DNA of 17,847 nucleotides from JBGPBY01 sp041481485 (GTDB taxonomy: Bacteria; Acidobacteriota; Terriglobia; 20CM-2-55-15): positions 1 to 17,847 of the forward strand of contig JBGPBY010000095.1 of the NCBI GenBank assembly GCA_041481485.1. The letters run 5' to 3'. A program made the translations under genes and the position numbers. The stretch's first letter is position 1, and every line of letters starts with the position of its first letter. The notes beneath the pieces were generated by a model, which did not search any database, was not told where the DNA came from, and saw only the letters and a program-made list of their open reading frames with translations. Below, piece after piece: positions 1-6,888 of the stretch.

Positions 1-960
1 GACTCGGAGATGGTCACCGCCGTACTGAATGTCTTCATTCGCTCGATATTTGGATTTATGCGAAAGCGCGCACGCGACTGCGGCATCGATCATACGCAGT
101 GCGGTGCGGTCACCTTCATTCAGCGCTGTGGCGACAGCCTGGCGGTCAATCCGCATTTCCATACCGCCTTGGATGGGGAGTATGCTCCGGGCCGTGGAGC
201 GGAGCCGGAGTTCTTCCCCCTGCACGCTCCGGACGATTCCGATATCGCTGCCATCGTCCAGACGCTGTCGGAACGGATCCCCGCCGTGCTGCGGCGCCGC
301 GGCCTCGACATGGGCCGCGGAGATGAGGTGCAGCCGGACCCGTTGCACCGGGATAATCCGATGTTGTCGGGTCTGTATGCCGCATCGGTGCTGAATCGGA
401 TAGCCGGCGGTCCCGGCGCAGGGTGCCGCGCCGCCATGGGCGGAGACCGGATCGACCCGGAGGATTTGGACCCGCGCGCGAGTCCACGCTGCGCCGCCTC
501 TGCAGGCTTCAGTCTCCACGCAAACGTGGCATTAAACGGGTCGGATCGTCCGCGACTGGAACGATTGCTTCGCTATGCTGCACGTCCGGCGATTGCAACC
601 GAACGGTTGGAGCAACTCCCCAATGGCCGGCTGCTGTACCGCTTCAAACGGGTCTGGCGCAACGGCGCCACCCACATCGTGTTCTCACCTCTGGAACTGC
701 TCGCACGGCTCGCGAGTCTTGTCCCCGCCCCACGCGCGCATCTCACACGCTTTCATGGGATACTCGGTCCAGCGGCGAAGTGGCGGCCGCGGATTGTTCC
801 CGATCCTGCGGAGACTTCATCGGCCCCATGCTCCACCCTCGGCCATGATGATGCGAACCGAGCTTCGGATCCGCCGATTGCAGCAGGATTCGGGCAAACG
901 GCAATTGGGGATCGGAAGCCGCCCAACTACTCCTGGTCGGATATGATCCGGCGTGTGTTC
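1..960 (+). pseudogene. IS91-family HUH/Y2 transposase, 5' part, split by an insertion
   Basis: IS91-family transposases nick single-stranded DNA with an HUH metal site and tyrosine nucleophiles and move by a rolling-circle-like mechanism. The frame is already open at base 1, so the N-terminus lies outside the window. Visible family landmarks are the HUH-type motif PHFH (codons at 151-162), then AGFSLHANVAL, RLERLLRYAARPAIATERL, THIVFSPLELLARLASLVP, LTRFHGILGP and NYSWSDMIRRVF. Similarity stops after RRVF at about 960. The frame then runs into unrelated sequence and ends at 1083. The missing cysteine-rich C-terminus is found 3.3 kb downstream, so the gene is interrupted and presumably inactive. 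Recognition of the family is confident; the missing N-terminus cannot be assessed. Confidence 0.88.
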
Positions 961-1273
961 AACCAACCAACGAACTGCATCACATGCAGTAGAAGTGTCC
1001 GGCCCTGTCCGGATTACCCATCCGTTCCATCCGCTCTTTGGCCGGGAGATCGACTTCGTCAGCCGTCAACAGCGGTGGGGTGAAGACTGGGTTGTCTATC
1101 GTGACCCCGACGAGTATTTGCTGTGGCTGCCAGCGCGCTGGACCAGCGCCGAAGCGGAAGATCCCTTGGTTGTGGTTTCTGCCGGGCGTTCCCATTTTCG
1201 TGTCACTGATCTGATGGATTTAGTGGCGCTGATCGGGACGCTCCGGGAAGGGAAGGGTTCCAATGGCGTGTAA
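953..1273 (+). CDS. Y4bD/Y4pK-like (DUF5372) small protein of the recombinase element
   Basis: It encodes a protein of up to 106 residues. The conserved part begins RITHPFHPLFGREIDFV and continues through GEDWVVYRD, LLWLPARWT, DPLVVVSAGRS and FRVTDLMDLVALI. This matches my memory of the Y4bD/Y4pK family, a small protein of unknown biochemical role found beside large serine recombinases in rhizobial and other elements. The first ATG (953) lies inside the transposase fragment and reads across the left inverted repeat. A GTG at 995, at the edge of that repeat, just before the conserved part, is the more natural start and would give about 92 residues. No convincing ribosome binding site was seen for either. 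It is the first of four co-directional element genes, separated from the next by an AT-rich spacer. Confidence 0.72.
   Translation: MCSTNQRTASHAVEVSGPVRITHPFHPLFGREIDFVSRQQRWGEDWVVYRDPDEYLLWLPARWTSAEAEDPLVVVSAGRSHFRVTDLMDLVALIGTLREGKGSNGV
974..996 (+). repeat. Left terminal inverted repeat of the recombinase element
   Basis: This 23-nt sequence matches the reverse complement of 4220-4242 at 18 of 23 positions. It starts with ACTGCATC in both. The first 17 nt form a perfect dyad on their own: ACTGCAT, CAC, ATGCAGT. Such a dyad is what a dimeric recombinase site would look like. It overlaps a possible GTG start (995) of the first element gene. Confidence 0.65.
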
Positions 1274-1452
1274 AGCTAATTTCGCCGTAAATGTTAAGCT
1301 GATTATGCCAGTCTGGATTCTTTCGATGCCGTTGATGGCTTGCTCTGTTTGCCTGAATATCCTGTATATATCGTATGATGTTGTAATTTATAGCTGCGAT
1401 TGCGGCGTATCGTTATTGACACTCCGGCATAATTGTGTTTACATGACGTTCC
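1274..1452 (+). other. AT-rich spacer inside the recombinase element, probable promoter region
   Basis: This 179-nt stretch is clearly richer in A and T than the GC-rich genes around it, with runs such as TGTATATATCG at 1363-1373. A TTGACA matching the -35 consensus lies at 1416-1421, but no good -10 box sits at the right distance (only TTACAT, 17 nt further on). It probably drives the HTH, small ORF and recombinase genes. The exact promoter cannot be fixed by eye. Confidence 0.35.
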
Positions 1453-1920
1453 ATGGCCAAACGCAAACCACGAGACATCAAAGCCGAAGCGCTACGGCAG
1501 CGGGGCTGCCTGAATGCACATCCGGAGAAGGTGGCCGATCCGCTTTTTTCGGAATCGGACTTCTTCGACTCGCGCGATTTGGTTCAGGTGAAGTACGAGA
1601 TGGTCCGCCGGGTCGAAACCGGGGGGCAAACGGTCAGCGCCAGCGCGGCGGCCTTCGGTTTTTCACGTCCATCCTTTTACCAGGCGCAGAGTTTGCTGGA
1701 ATCCGGTGGCCTGGCGGCGCTGGCGCCGCGGAAGCCCGGGCCCCGGCGCGCTCACAAACTGGATGCGGAGGTGATGGATTTTCTGGAGCAGCTGCGTTCG
1801 GAAGATTCGTCCTTGAAGGTGGAGGAACTGGCCCGCCGGATAGACGGCCGCTTTGGACGCAAGGTGCACCCCCGCAGCATCGAACGCGCGTTAACGCGGC
1901 AGGAAAAAAAACGGTCCTGA
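1453..1920 (+). CDS. Helix-turn-helix protein of the serine-recombinase element (Y4bC-like)
   Basis: The 155-residue basic protein opens MAKRKPRDIKAEALRQRG. Residues about 40-95 look like a transposase-type helix-turn-helix (VKYEMVRRVE, VSASAAAFGFSRPSFYQAQ, LAALAPRKPGP). Residues about 98-150 look like a second winged-helix segment (AEVMDFLEQLRSED, VEELARRIDGRFG, HPRSIERAL). The likely role is DNA binding at the element ends or at its promoter, inferred from fold type only. ATG 1453 is the first in-frame start but has no clear Shine-Dalgarno. The gene ends Gln-Glu-Lys-Lys-Arg-Ser at a run of eight adenines. A -1 shift there would fuse it to the next ORF, so the working product may be the longer fusion. 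Confidence 0.7.
   Translation: MAKRKPRDIKAEALRQRGCLNAHPEKVADPLFSESDFFDSRDLVQVKYEMVRRVETGGQTVSASAAAFGFSRPSFYQAQSLLESGGLAALAPRKPGPRRAHKLDAEVMDFLEQLRSEDSSLKVEELARRIDGRFGRKVHPRSIERALTRQEKKRS
1904..1911 (+). promoter_or_regulatory. A8 run, candidate -1 ribosomal frameshift site
   Basis: In the HTH frame the codons read GAA AAA AAA CGG, which contains the slippery heptamer A AAA AAA in the correct phase. Slipping one base back continues as ACG GTC CTG ATC into the downstream open frame, skipping the TGA at 1918-1920. A-rich heptamers of this type drive programmed frameshifting in several insertion sequences such as IS3-family members. No enhancing stem-loop or internal Shine-Dalgarno was verified. 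Confidence 0.45.
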
Positions 1921-2192
1921 TCCACAAGGAGAGCGCGGCGCTGAGCGAGGCCTATGAGCAGCTTCGCCGCCACATGTTGACCGCGGCGCCAGGCGGCGGG
2001 TGTTTCGGTCTGTCCGTGCTGCTGCGGGAAGGTGTTGCCGCATGGATAGAGCATTGCGAGGCTGGCCCGCGGCCCGCATTACCCTCGGAGTTGGCTGCGG
2101 CGGCGCGTTCCATCGCTCCAGCGCTGCATGCCGGGATGGTGCAGATTCTGGCCAGTATCGCGCTCAACCGGATACAGGAGATCCACTCATGA
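1905..2192 (+). CDS. Small ORF between HTH gene and recombinase (Y4bB-like)
   Basis: The sequence reads TVLIHKESAALSEAYEQLRR, then HMLTAAPGG, FGLSVLLREGVAAWIEH and ends MVQILASIALNRIQEIHS. It has no recognisable catalytic motif. Good coding character begins well upstream of its first ATG (1974), right after the A8 run, and no ATG, GTG or TTG start is evident in between. It may therefore be made only as a -1 frameshift fusion with the HTH protein; otherwise a start at 1974 would give 72 residues. The stop codon overlaps the recombinase start (ATGA at 2189-2192), so translation is probably coupled. Position and size fit the small unknown ORFs of y4b-type elements. The function is unknown. Confidence 0.55.
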   Translation, partial: KKTVLIHKESAALSEAYEQLRRHMLTAAPGGGCFGLSVLLREGVAAWIEHCEAGPRPALPSELAAAARSIAPALHAGMVQILASIALNRIQEIHS

Positions 2193-4246
2193 ACATCGAA
2201 ACGCATCAAAAGGTCACGGCCATTCATCTTAAGCGCAACGCGTACCTGTACGTGCGTCAGTCGACGATGCGGCAGGTCCTGGAGAATACCGAAAGCACCG
2301 AGCGGCAATATGCGCTGCGCCAACGTGCGATCGCTCTTGGATGGCCGCAAGAGCAGATTGTCGTCATCGATTCCGATCTGGGCCATTCGGGCGCGTCGGC
2401 CGCGGACAGGGAGGGTTTCCAGAAGCTCGTTGCCGAAGTTGGCATGGGCCGCGCCGGCATAGTCCTCGGCTTGGAGGTGTCCCGTTTGGCGCGCAATTCC
2501 GCCGACTGGCACCGGCTGTTGGAAATCTGCGCGCTGGCGGACACGCTCATTCTGGATGAAGACGGTATTTACGATCCGGCGCACTTCAACGACAGACTGT
2601 TGCTTGGTCTCAAGGGAACGATGAGCGAGGCCGAACTGCACGTTCTCCGTGCGCGTCTGCGCGGCGGCCTGCTCAACAAAGCACGCCGCGGCGAACTGCG
2701 GTGTCCGCTTCCGGCGGGGATGGTTGACGACGCGTCGGGACGCATTGGGCTCGATCCCGACAAGCAGGTGCAGGAGACCGTGCGGCTCCTATTCGAAACC
2801 TTCGCTCGAACCGGCACGCTGCGGGCAACGATCATCTACTTCCGCCAGCAGCATCTGCTCTTCCCGACACGTGTGGCTGCCGGCGCGCACAAGGGTGAAT
2901 TGGTTTGGACGCCGCTGTCGCTTGGCCGCGCAGCCACCGCGATGCACAGTCCGTGGTATGCGGGGGCTTACGCCTTTGGCCGGGGCCGATTCCGAAAGCA
3001 GGCCGACGGACGGTTTCGCCATGAACGGCTGCCGCGGGAGCAATGGTTGGTGTTGATACGCGGCGCTCATCCCGGCTACATCTCCTGGGAAGAATACGAA
3101 CGCAACCAACAGCGACTCCAGCAGTCCTCCAGGGCCCTGAGCTTCCAGCGAAACGCCGGGCCCGCACGGGAAGGCCCGGCTTTACTGCAGGGAAACATCG
3201 TCTGCGGGCTTTGCGGCAGCCGCATGAACGTGCACTATAACGTGCGTAAAGATGGCATGATTCCCAACTATGTTTGCGTCGGCCGGGGCAGGCTTTTCGG
3301 CGATCCGCTCTGTCAAAGCATTCTGGGTTCTGGTATCGACGCCGCCATTGCCCAGTTGCTTGTCGACACCGTCACACCGGTGGCTCTCGATCTTGCGCTT
3401 GCCGTCCAGCACGAAATCACGGCGCGTCTGGATGAAACTGACCATCTCCGCCACCGCCAGGTCGAGCGGGCGCAATATGAGGCCAATGCCGCACGTCAGC
3501 GTTACATGCATGTGGACCCCGCCAACCGGCTGGTGGCCGACTCTCTGGAGTCGGACTGGAATCTCAAACTCCGCGCGCTCACTGCCGCTCAGGAAGACTA
3601 CCAGCGTCAACGCGCCGCAGACCGGCTCACGATCGACGAGAAGGAACGCCAACGGATCCTCGCCCTCTCCACGGATTTCCCGTCCGTCTGGAACGATCCG
3701 AAAACCCCGCAGCGCGAACGCAAACGGATGCTCGCCCTCTTGATCGAAGACGTGACTTTGATCCAGCAGCGTGAGATCACGGCGGCTGTCCGCTTTCGCG
3801 GCGGCGCCACCACGACTCTGACGCTGCCACGGCCGCTCACAGCTCAACAGATGCGCGCGACTCACGAAGATGTGCGGCGGCATATTGAACGCATGTTGGA
3901 CGAGTACACCGATGCTCAGGTTGCTCGAATCCTTAACGAACGCGGGATGCGCACCGGCGCCGGCGATGCTTTTAATACGGCAAGCGTGAGATGGGTCCGC
4001 TATTCGACGAAGATCAAAAGCCTCAAAGAACGTCTCATCGAGGCGGGATGGCTCACCGTCAAACAAGTCACAGCGAAATTCGGTCTAACGCGCGATACTC
4101 TCAGTAAACGACGCCTTCAGGGACAGATCCCAGCGCGCCTCTGCAATGACCATGGCCAATGGTTGTATTGGATAGAGGAGCCTTCGCCAGGGATTTCCCA
4201 TGGCAACACAACTAACGTAAGTTCCACTGCGGGAGATGCAGTATGA
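2189..4246 (+). CDS. Large serine recombinase
   Basis: The 685-residue protein should cut and rejoin DNA to move the element. Residues 16-165 form the resolvase/invertase catalytic domain. The probable nucleophile is Ser25 in YLYVRQST, followed by GHSGASAADREGF (65-77) and a SRLARN motif near residue 98. A recombinase domain follows (about 185-300). A zinc ribbon has Cys339, Cys342, Cys363 and Cys375. A charged, probably coiled-coil stretch comes next (about 395-480). The C-terminus includes WLTVKQVTAKFGLTRDTLSKRR, like a MerR/excisionase helix-turn-helix. ATG 2189 is preceded by AGGAG at 2176-2180 and overlaps the previous stop. The reading frame crosses the right inverted repeat and stops 2 nt beyond it. 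No disabling mutation is visible. Confidence 0.9.
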   Translation: MNIETHQKVTAIHLKRNAYLYVRQSTMRQVLENTESTERQYALRQRAIALGWPQEQIVVIDSDLGHSGASAADREGFQKLVAEVGMGRAGIVLGLEVSRLARNSADWHRLLEICALADTLILDEDGIYDPAHFNDRLLLGLKGTMSEAELHVLRARLRGGLLNKARRGELRCPLPAGMVDDASGRIGLDPDKQVQETVRLLFETFARTGTLRATIIYFRQQHLLFPTRVAAGAHKGELVWTPLSLGRAATAMHSPWYAGAYAFGRGRFRKQADGRFRHERLPREQWLVLIRGAHPGYISWEEYERNQQRLQQSSRALSFQRNAGPAREGPALLQGNIVCGLCGSRMNVHYNVRKDGMIPNYVCVGRGRLFGDPLCQSILGSGIDAAIAQLLVDTVTPVALDLALAVQHEITARLDETDHLRHRQVERAQYEANAARQRYMHVDPANRLVADSLESDWNLKLRALTAAQEDYQRQRAADRLTIDEKERQRILALSTDFPSVWNDPKTPQRERKRMLALLIEDVTLIQQREITAAVRFRGGATTTLTLPRPLTAQQMRATHEDVRRHIERMLDEYTDAQVARILNERGMRTGAGDAFNTASVRWVRYSTKIKSLKERLIEAGWLTVKQVTAKFGLTRDTLSKRRLQGQIPARLCNDHGQWLYWIEEPSPGISHGNTTNVSSTAGDAV
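4220..4242 (-). repeat. Right terminal inverted repeat of the recombinase element
   Basis: Its reverse complement matches 974-996 at 18 of 23 positions, with identical blocks ACTGCATC, GCAGT and GAA. It is a weaker dyad than the left copy, with ACTGC and GCAGT arms around an unequal centre. It encodes the last residues of the recombinase, whose stop codon is at 4244-4246. Confidence 0.62.
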
Positions 4247-4253
4247 AAACCGT

Positions 4254-4433
4254 TCCTTTGCCGACGAAGCGCTGTCTTGCAATAAATGCGGCGGAGTTCT
4301 GCGCCTGATTTCCGCGATTTACCCTCCGACGGCCAGCCGAATTCTGCAACATCTCGGACTTCCATCCAGACCTCCGCCCCTGGCACCTGCACGCGCCGAG
4401 CCTGAATTCAGTTTTGACTCCCAGCACATCTAA
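4254..4433 (+). pseudogene. IS91-family transposase, 3' part (C-terminal zinc-binding tail)
   Basis: The frame reads SFADEALSCNKCGGVLRLIS, then AIYPPTASRILQHLGLPSRP and PPLAPARAEPEF before TAA at 4431-4433. LxCxxCGG followed by IxPP and LGLPSR-PPxAPAR is the usual C-terminus of IS91-family transposases. It is missing from the fragment at 1-960, so the two pieces belong to one gene. An open frame begins at ATG 4236, at the very end of the inserted element, but a separate 65-residue product is unlikely to be functional. No point mutation is seen in this half. Confidence 0.8.
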
Positions 4434-4504
4434 ATGCAGCGGCGCTGGCTGATGGAGTTCGTGCGTCCCAAAAACGTACCCGCATCGCCCTGTTTTGTTT
4501 TCTC

Positions 4505-4631
4505 TGCGCCCCCGCGCGAAAAATAGCGGCCATTCCGGTCTCAACCCGCCGGCGGAAACCCAATTTCAAACGGAAAAATCTTTATGCGACATCCTTCTTG
4601 CTGTCTCACCCCGTTTGTTTTGCCTATGCTC
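4505..4631 (+). repeat. 127-bp direct repeat, copy A (downstream of the IS91 transposase)
   Basis: The segment is identical to 17153-17279 except at three positions (4508 and two in the middle), in the same orientation. It contains the palindrome CCGCCGGCGG and AT-richer flanks, and its two ends are not inverted repeats of each other. It starts 71 nt after the transposase stop, which is where the replication-origin end (oriIS) of an IS91 element would lie. Similarity ends abruptly at 4631, where an unrelated coding remnant begins. I infer that it is the right end of the IS91-family element. Confidence 0.7.
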
Positions 4632-4880
4632 CGTGGAAGCCGCACTCGATTCCATGCGCGAGGAACTTCACCTTTACGCGAAGAACGCCGGAGCGATGGT
4701 GGGGCCGATTACGCTGGTGGACAGCGGCGACGAGATTGACTGTGCGCGCATGAGTTCGGGCGGCTACAGCATCCCGTCGATTGTCGAGCCGGAGATCGTG
4801 CAGTTCAAGAAGAACACCGCGAAGTTCGTGCTGAAGTTCTTTGCATGGAATTCTGGAAAGCTGACGGTATCGAGATCAAA
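4632..4880 (+). pseudogene. Coding remnant of unknown gene between the repeat and the kinase
   Basis: The plus-strand frame here is GC-rich at third positions and reads like a real protein: VEAALDSMREELHLYAKNAG, then GPITLVDSGDEIDCARM, GGYSIPSIVEPEIVQF and KKNTAKFVLKFFAWN. It begins immediately after the 127-bp repeat without a start codon of its own. Coding character fades near 4865. No stop is met before the kinase ATG, so it happens to be open in the kinase frame. I do not recognise the family. It looks like a piece of a gene cut at its 5' side by the repeat and at its 3' side by another event. Less likely, it is an N-terminal extension of the kinase. Confidence 0.45.
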
Positions 4881-4897
4881 AACAGACAGAAACGAAA

Positions 4898-4926
4898 TTG
4901 GGTTTGCACAGAGCGACGGCTATAAT
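4898..4926 (+). promoter_or_regulatory. Promoter of the kinase operon, nearly leaderless
   Basis: TTGGGT at 4898-4903 and a perfect TATAAT at 4921-4926 are separated by 17 nt. The kinase ATG begins only 9 nt after the -10 box, and there is no Shine-Dalgarno between. Transcription would start within a few bases of the ATG. This also supports choosing ATG 4936 over longer in-frame starts. Confidence 0.65.
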
Positions 4927-4935
4927 GCGCCAACC

Positions 4936-6888
4936 ATGCGATTCAGAGAGTGGTTCCGGCCGCCGCGTCATCTATTGGCGATGTTTGTCGGTATCACCGT
5001 TGTTTCAACGGTCGCTTTGGCGTTTCTCGGCTGGGAGTTCGTCCGTCAGGATCGCAAGCAGGTTAATGAAAGAACTCGGAAGGATCGGGACGACGCAACC
5101 GAGCTTGCAGCGGCAGCGCTGGAGAAGCACTTCTCCGAAGTCGAAGAACAATTAACAGCCTTGGCAGCGATGCCCGAGACGGAGCTTTCGAAAAGAGTTG
5201 CGGAATTTTCGAAGGAGCTATCCGGAGACTCGGTTTTTCTGATCTTCCGCAATGCCACGATGGAGGCGCACCCTGCCGGTCTTCTCCTCTATTACCCGCC
5301 GCTTCCTTCCGGTGACGAACCGCCGGATGGAGTATTTGCCGAAGCCGACGCCTTGGAGAATCAGCAGAAAGATTACACGCGGGCAATCTTGTTCCTGGAG
5401 GGGCTATCGAATTCGTCAGACCTGAGAGTGCGAGCGAAAGCTCTGAAACTAATTGGCCGCAATCTTCGGCTGGCTGGGCGTTGGAACGAAGCCGTGTCCG
5501 CCTACGAGCGACTGGCTCTTCTTGAAGGCGTTCCGGTCGACGGCATCCCTGCCGCCCTCTTTGCGCGTTACACGCTCTCCGCCACAATCGCGGAACACGA
5601 TCGTGCGCGCCTTGGCCGCGAAGCTGCGGCGCTTGCTGAAGACTTGAATCGCGGTCGCTGGCCGCCGACACACAGTGTTTACGACACGTACTCCGAGAAG
5701 GCAGCCCTGTGGCTGGGCGCTGAAGTCAATCCGCCGCCTGGACCGGCCGCCATCAGCGAGGCCGCGGAATCGTTGTGGATCGAATGGAAGAGCGGTAGTC
5801 GCTTGAATGAACGGCGGACGATTTGGACAGCGAACCGCTCCGTTCTTCTGCTCGCGCGAAGTTCCACGGATCGAACTGTGGTGCTGGCCGCAGGGCCCGG
5901 TTATATCGAATCCGCCTGGATGGCGGATGTTCAGGTGCGGGCTGCAAGCCGTGGCGTGCGCATCGCGGTAACCGCCGAAGGACATCCCGTAATTGGGCGC
6001 CTCGATGCACCCAGGGGCGAATACATATCGAGCGTGGTTTCGCCCTGGACGGTCCATGCCATATCAAACGGTGACGCCGGGGATAGTGCAGTCTCCTTCC
6101 GTAGCAGGTTCGTGATGGCAGGTTTGTTCACCATAGCTCTACTCGTAGTCGGCGGGAGCTATTTGATCGGACGCGCCGTTGCACGGGAACTCTCAGTTGC
6201 CAGGCTGGAGTCCGACTTTGTGGCGGCCGTTTCGCACGAATTCCGCACGCCATTGACCGTTCTGCGCCAGCTCAGCGAAATGCTGGCGAAAGGCCGCGTG
6301 ATTGACGGGAGCGTTCGCCAGCAGTACTACGAAGTCCTAGAGCTGGAAAGCACGCGGCTGCAGCGGCTCGTCGAAGGCTTGCTCAAGTTCGGCCGTATGG
6401 AGGCCGGCGCAATCCGCTACGAATTCGAAAGGATCGATTCCGCCGAGCTACTGCGATCGTTGGTGGCAGATTTCGGCCGGGAAGCCGGCCGCCACGGCTG
6501 TTCGGTCGAGTTGAATGTGAATGACGCGGCTCCGCCGGCCCGCGCGGATCGCGAGGCCTTGATCTGCGTTATATGGAACCTGATGGACAACGCCATGAAG
6601 TACTCGCCCGATTGCCGCACGGTATGGGTTGATCTGGGCCGGGAAAACGGGCGAGTCGCGATCCGCGTGCGCGACCGGGGTGTAGGTATTCCGCACGAAG
6701 ACCAGAAACGCATCTTCGAAAAGTTTTTCCGCGGCGAGTCTGCGAGCACGCTCGGCGTGCAAGGCACGGGTATTGGACTCGCCGTCGTCCGGCAGATCGT
6801 TGCCAGGCATGGCGGTGAAATCCGATTGGAAAGCGAACCCGGCGCCGGAAGCGCGTTCACAGTACTGCTGCCGGCGGCGGAAGCATGA
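4936..6888 (+). CDS. Membrane sensor histidine kinase with TPR-like sensor region
   Basis: The 650-residue kinase should autophosphorylate on His434 and pass the phosphate to the regulator encoded next. A transmembrane helix at about 13-35 and another at about 392-412 bracket a large extracytoplasmic region. That region starts with a charged, coiled-coil-like stretch. Its middle (about 135-240) resembles TPR helices (AILFLEGLSNSSDLRVRAKA, LIGRNLRLAGRWNEAVSAYE). After a short linker without an obvious HAMP domain come the H-box FVAAVSHEFRTPLTVL, N-box NLMDNAMKYSP (Asn548), G1 DRGVGIPH (Asp580), F-box FEKFFRG and G2 GTGIGLAVV (from 610). All catalytic motifs look intact. The start follows from the adjacent promoter. 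The stop overlaps the regulator start. The ligand is unknown. Confidence 0.93.
   Translation: MRFREWFRPPRHLLAMFVGITVVSTVALAFLGWEFVRQDRKQVNERTRKDRDDATELAAAALEKHFSEVEEQLTALAAMPETELSKRVAEFSKELSGDSVFLIFRNATMEAHPAGLLLYYPPLPSGDEPPDGVFAEADALENQQKDYTRAILFLEGLSNSSDLRVRAKALKLIGRNLRLAGRWNEAVSAYERLALLEGVPVDGIPAALFARYTLSATIAEHDRARLGREAAALAEDLNRGRWPPTHSVYDTYSEKAALWLGAEVNPPPGPAAISEAAESLWIEWKSGSRLNERRTIWTANRSVLLLARSSTDRTVVLAAGPGYIESAWMADVQVRAASRGVRIAVTAEGHPVIGRLDAPRGEYISSVVSPWTVHAISNGDAGDSAVSFRSRFVMAGLFTIALLVVGGSYLIGRAVARELSVARLESDFVAAVSHEFRTPLTVLRQLSEMLAKGRVIDGSVRQQYYEVLELESTRLQRLVEGLLKFGRMEAGAIRYEFERIDSAELLRSLVADFGREAGRHGCSVELNVNDAAPPARADREALICVIWNLMDNAMKYSPDCRTVWVDLGRENGRVAIRVRDRGVGIPHEDQKRIFEKFFRGESASTLGVQGTGIGLAVVRQIVARHGGEIRLESEPGAGSAFTVLLPAAEA

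Larger units (their letters stand above)
961..4259 (+). mobile_element. Serine-recombinase element (four ORFs) inserted in the IS91 transposase
   Basis: This segment separates the RRVF and ADEALSCNKCGG parts of one transposase. In the family as I know it these are about adjacent, with four residues between RRVF and LxC. It carries a Y4bD/DUF5372-like ORF, an HTH ORF, a small ORF and a large serine recombinase, all on the plus strand. That resembles the y4bA-y4bB-y4bC-y4bD cluster described on the Rhizobium plasmid pNGR234a. Imperfect inverted repeats lie at 974-996 and 4220-4242, so the exact ends are uncertain by 13 to 17 nt on each side. Removing either 961-4259 or 974-4242 gives an open in-frame transposase. 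The limits given are where transposase similarity stops and restarts. Confidence 0.8.

Noticed and set aside
1263..1900. Open frame on the plus strand running from 1263 into the small ORF
   Set aside because: Its first part overlaps the HTH gene in another frame and reads as low-quality, Gly/Arg-rich sequence. Only the portion after the A8 run has coding character.
3182..4066. Long minus-strand open frame (294 codons) opposite the recombinase
   Set aside because: It is a GC-driven shadow of the recombinase gene with no recognisable domain.
5449..6057. Minus-strand open frame of 202 codons opposite the kinase
   Set aside because: It lies wholly within the well-supported kinase gene and has no domain or start signals.
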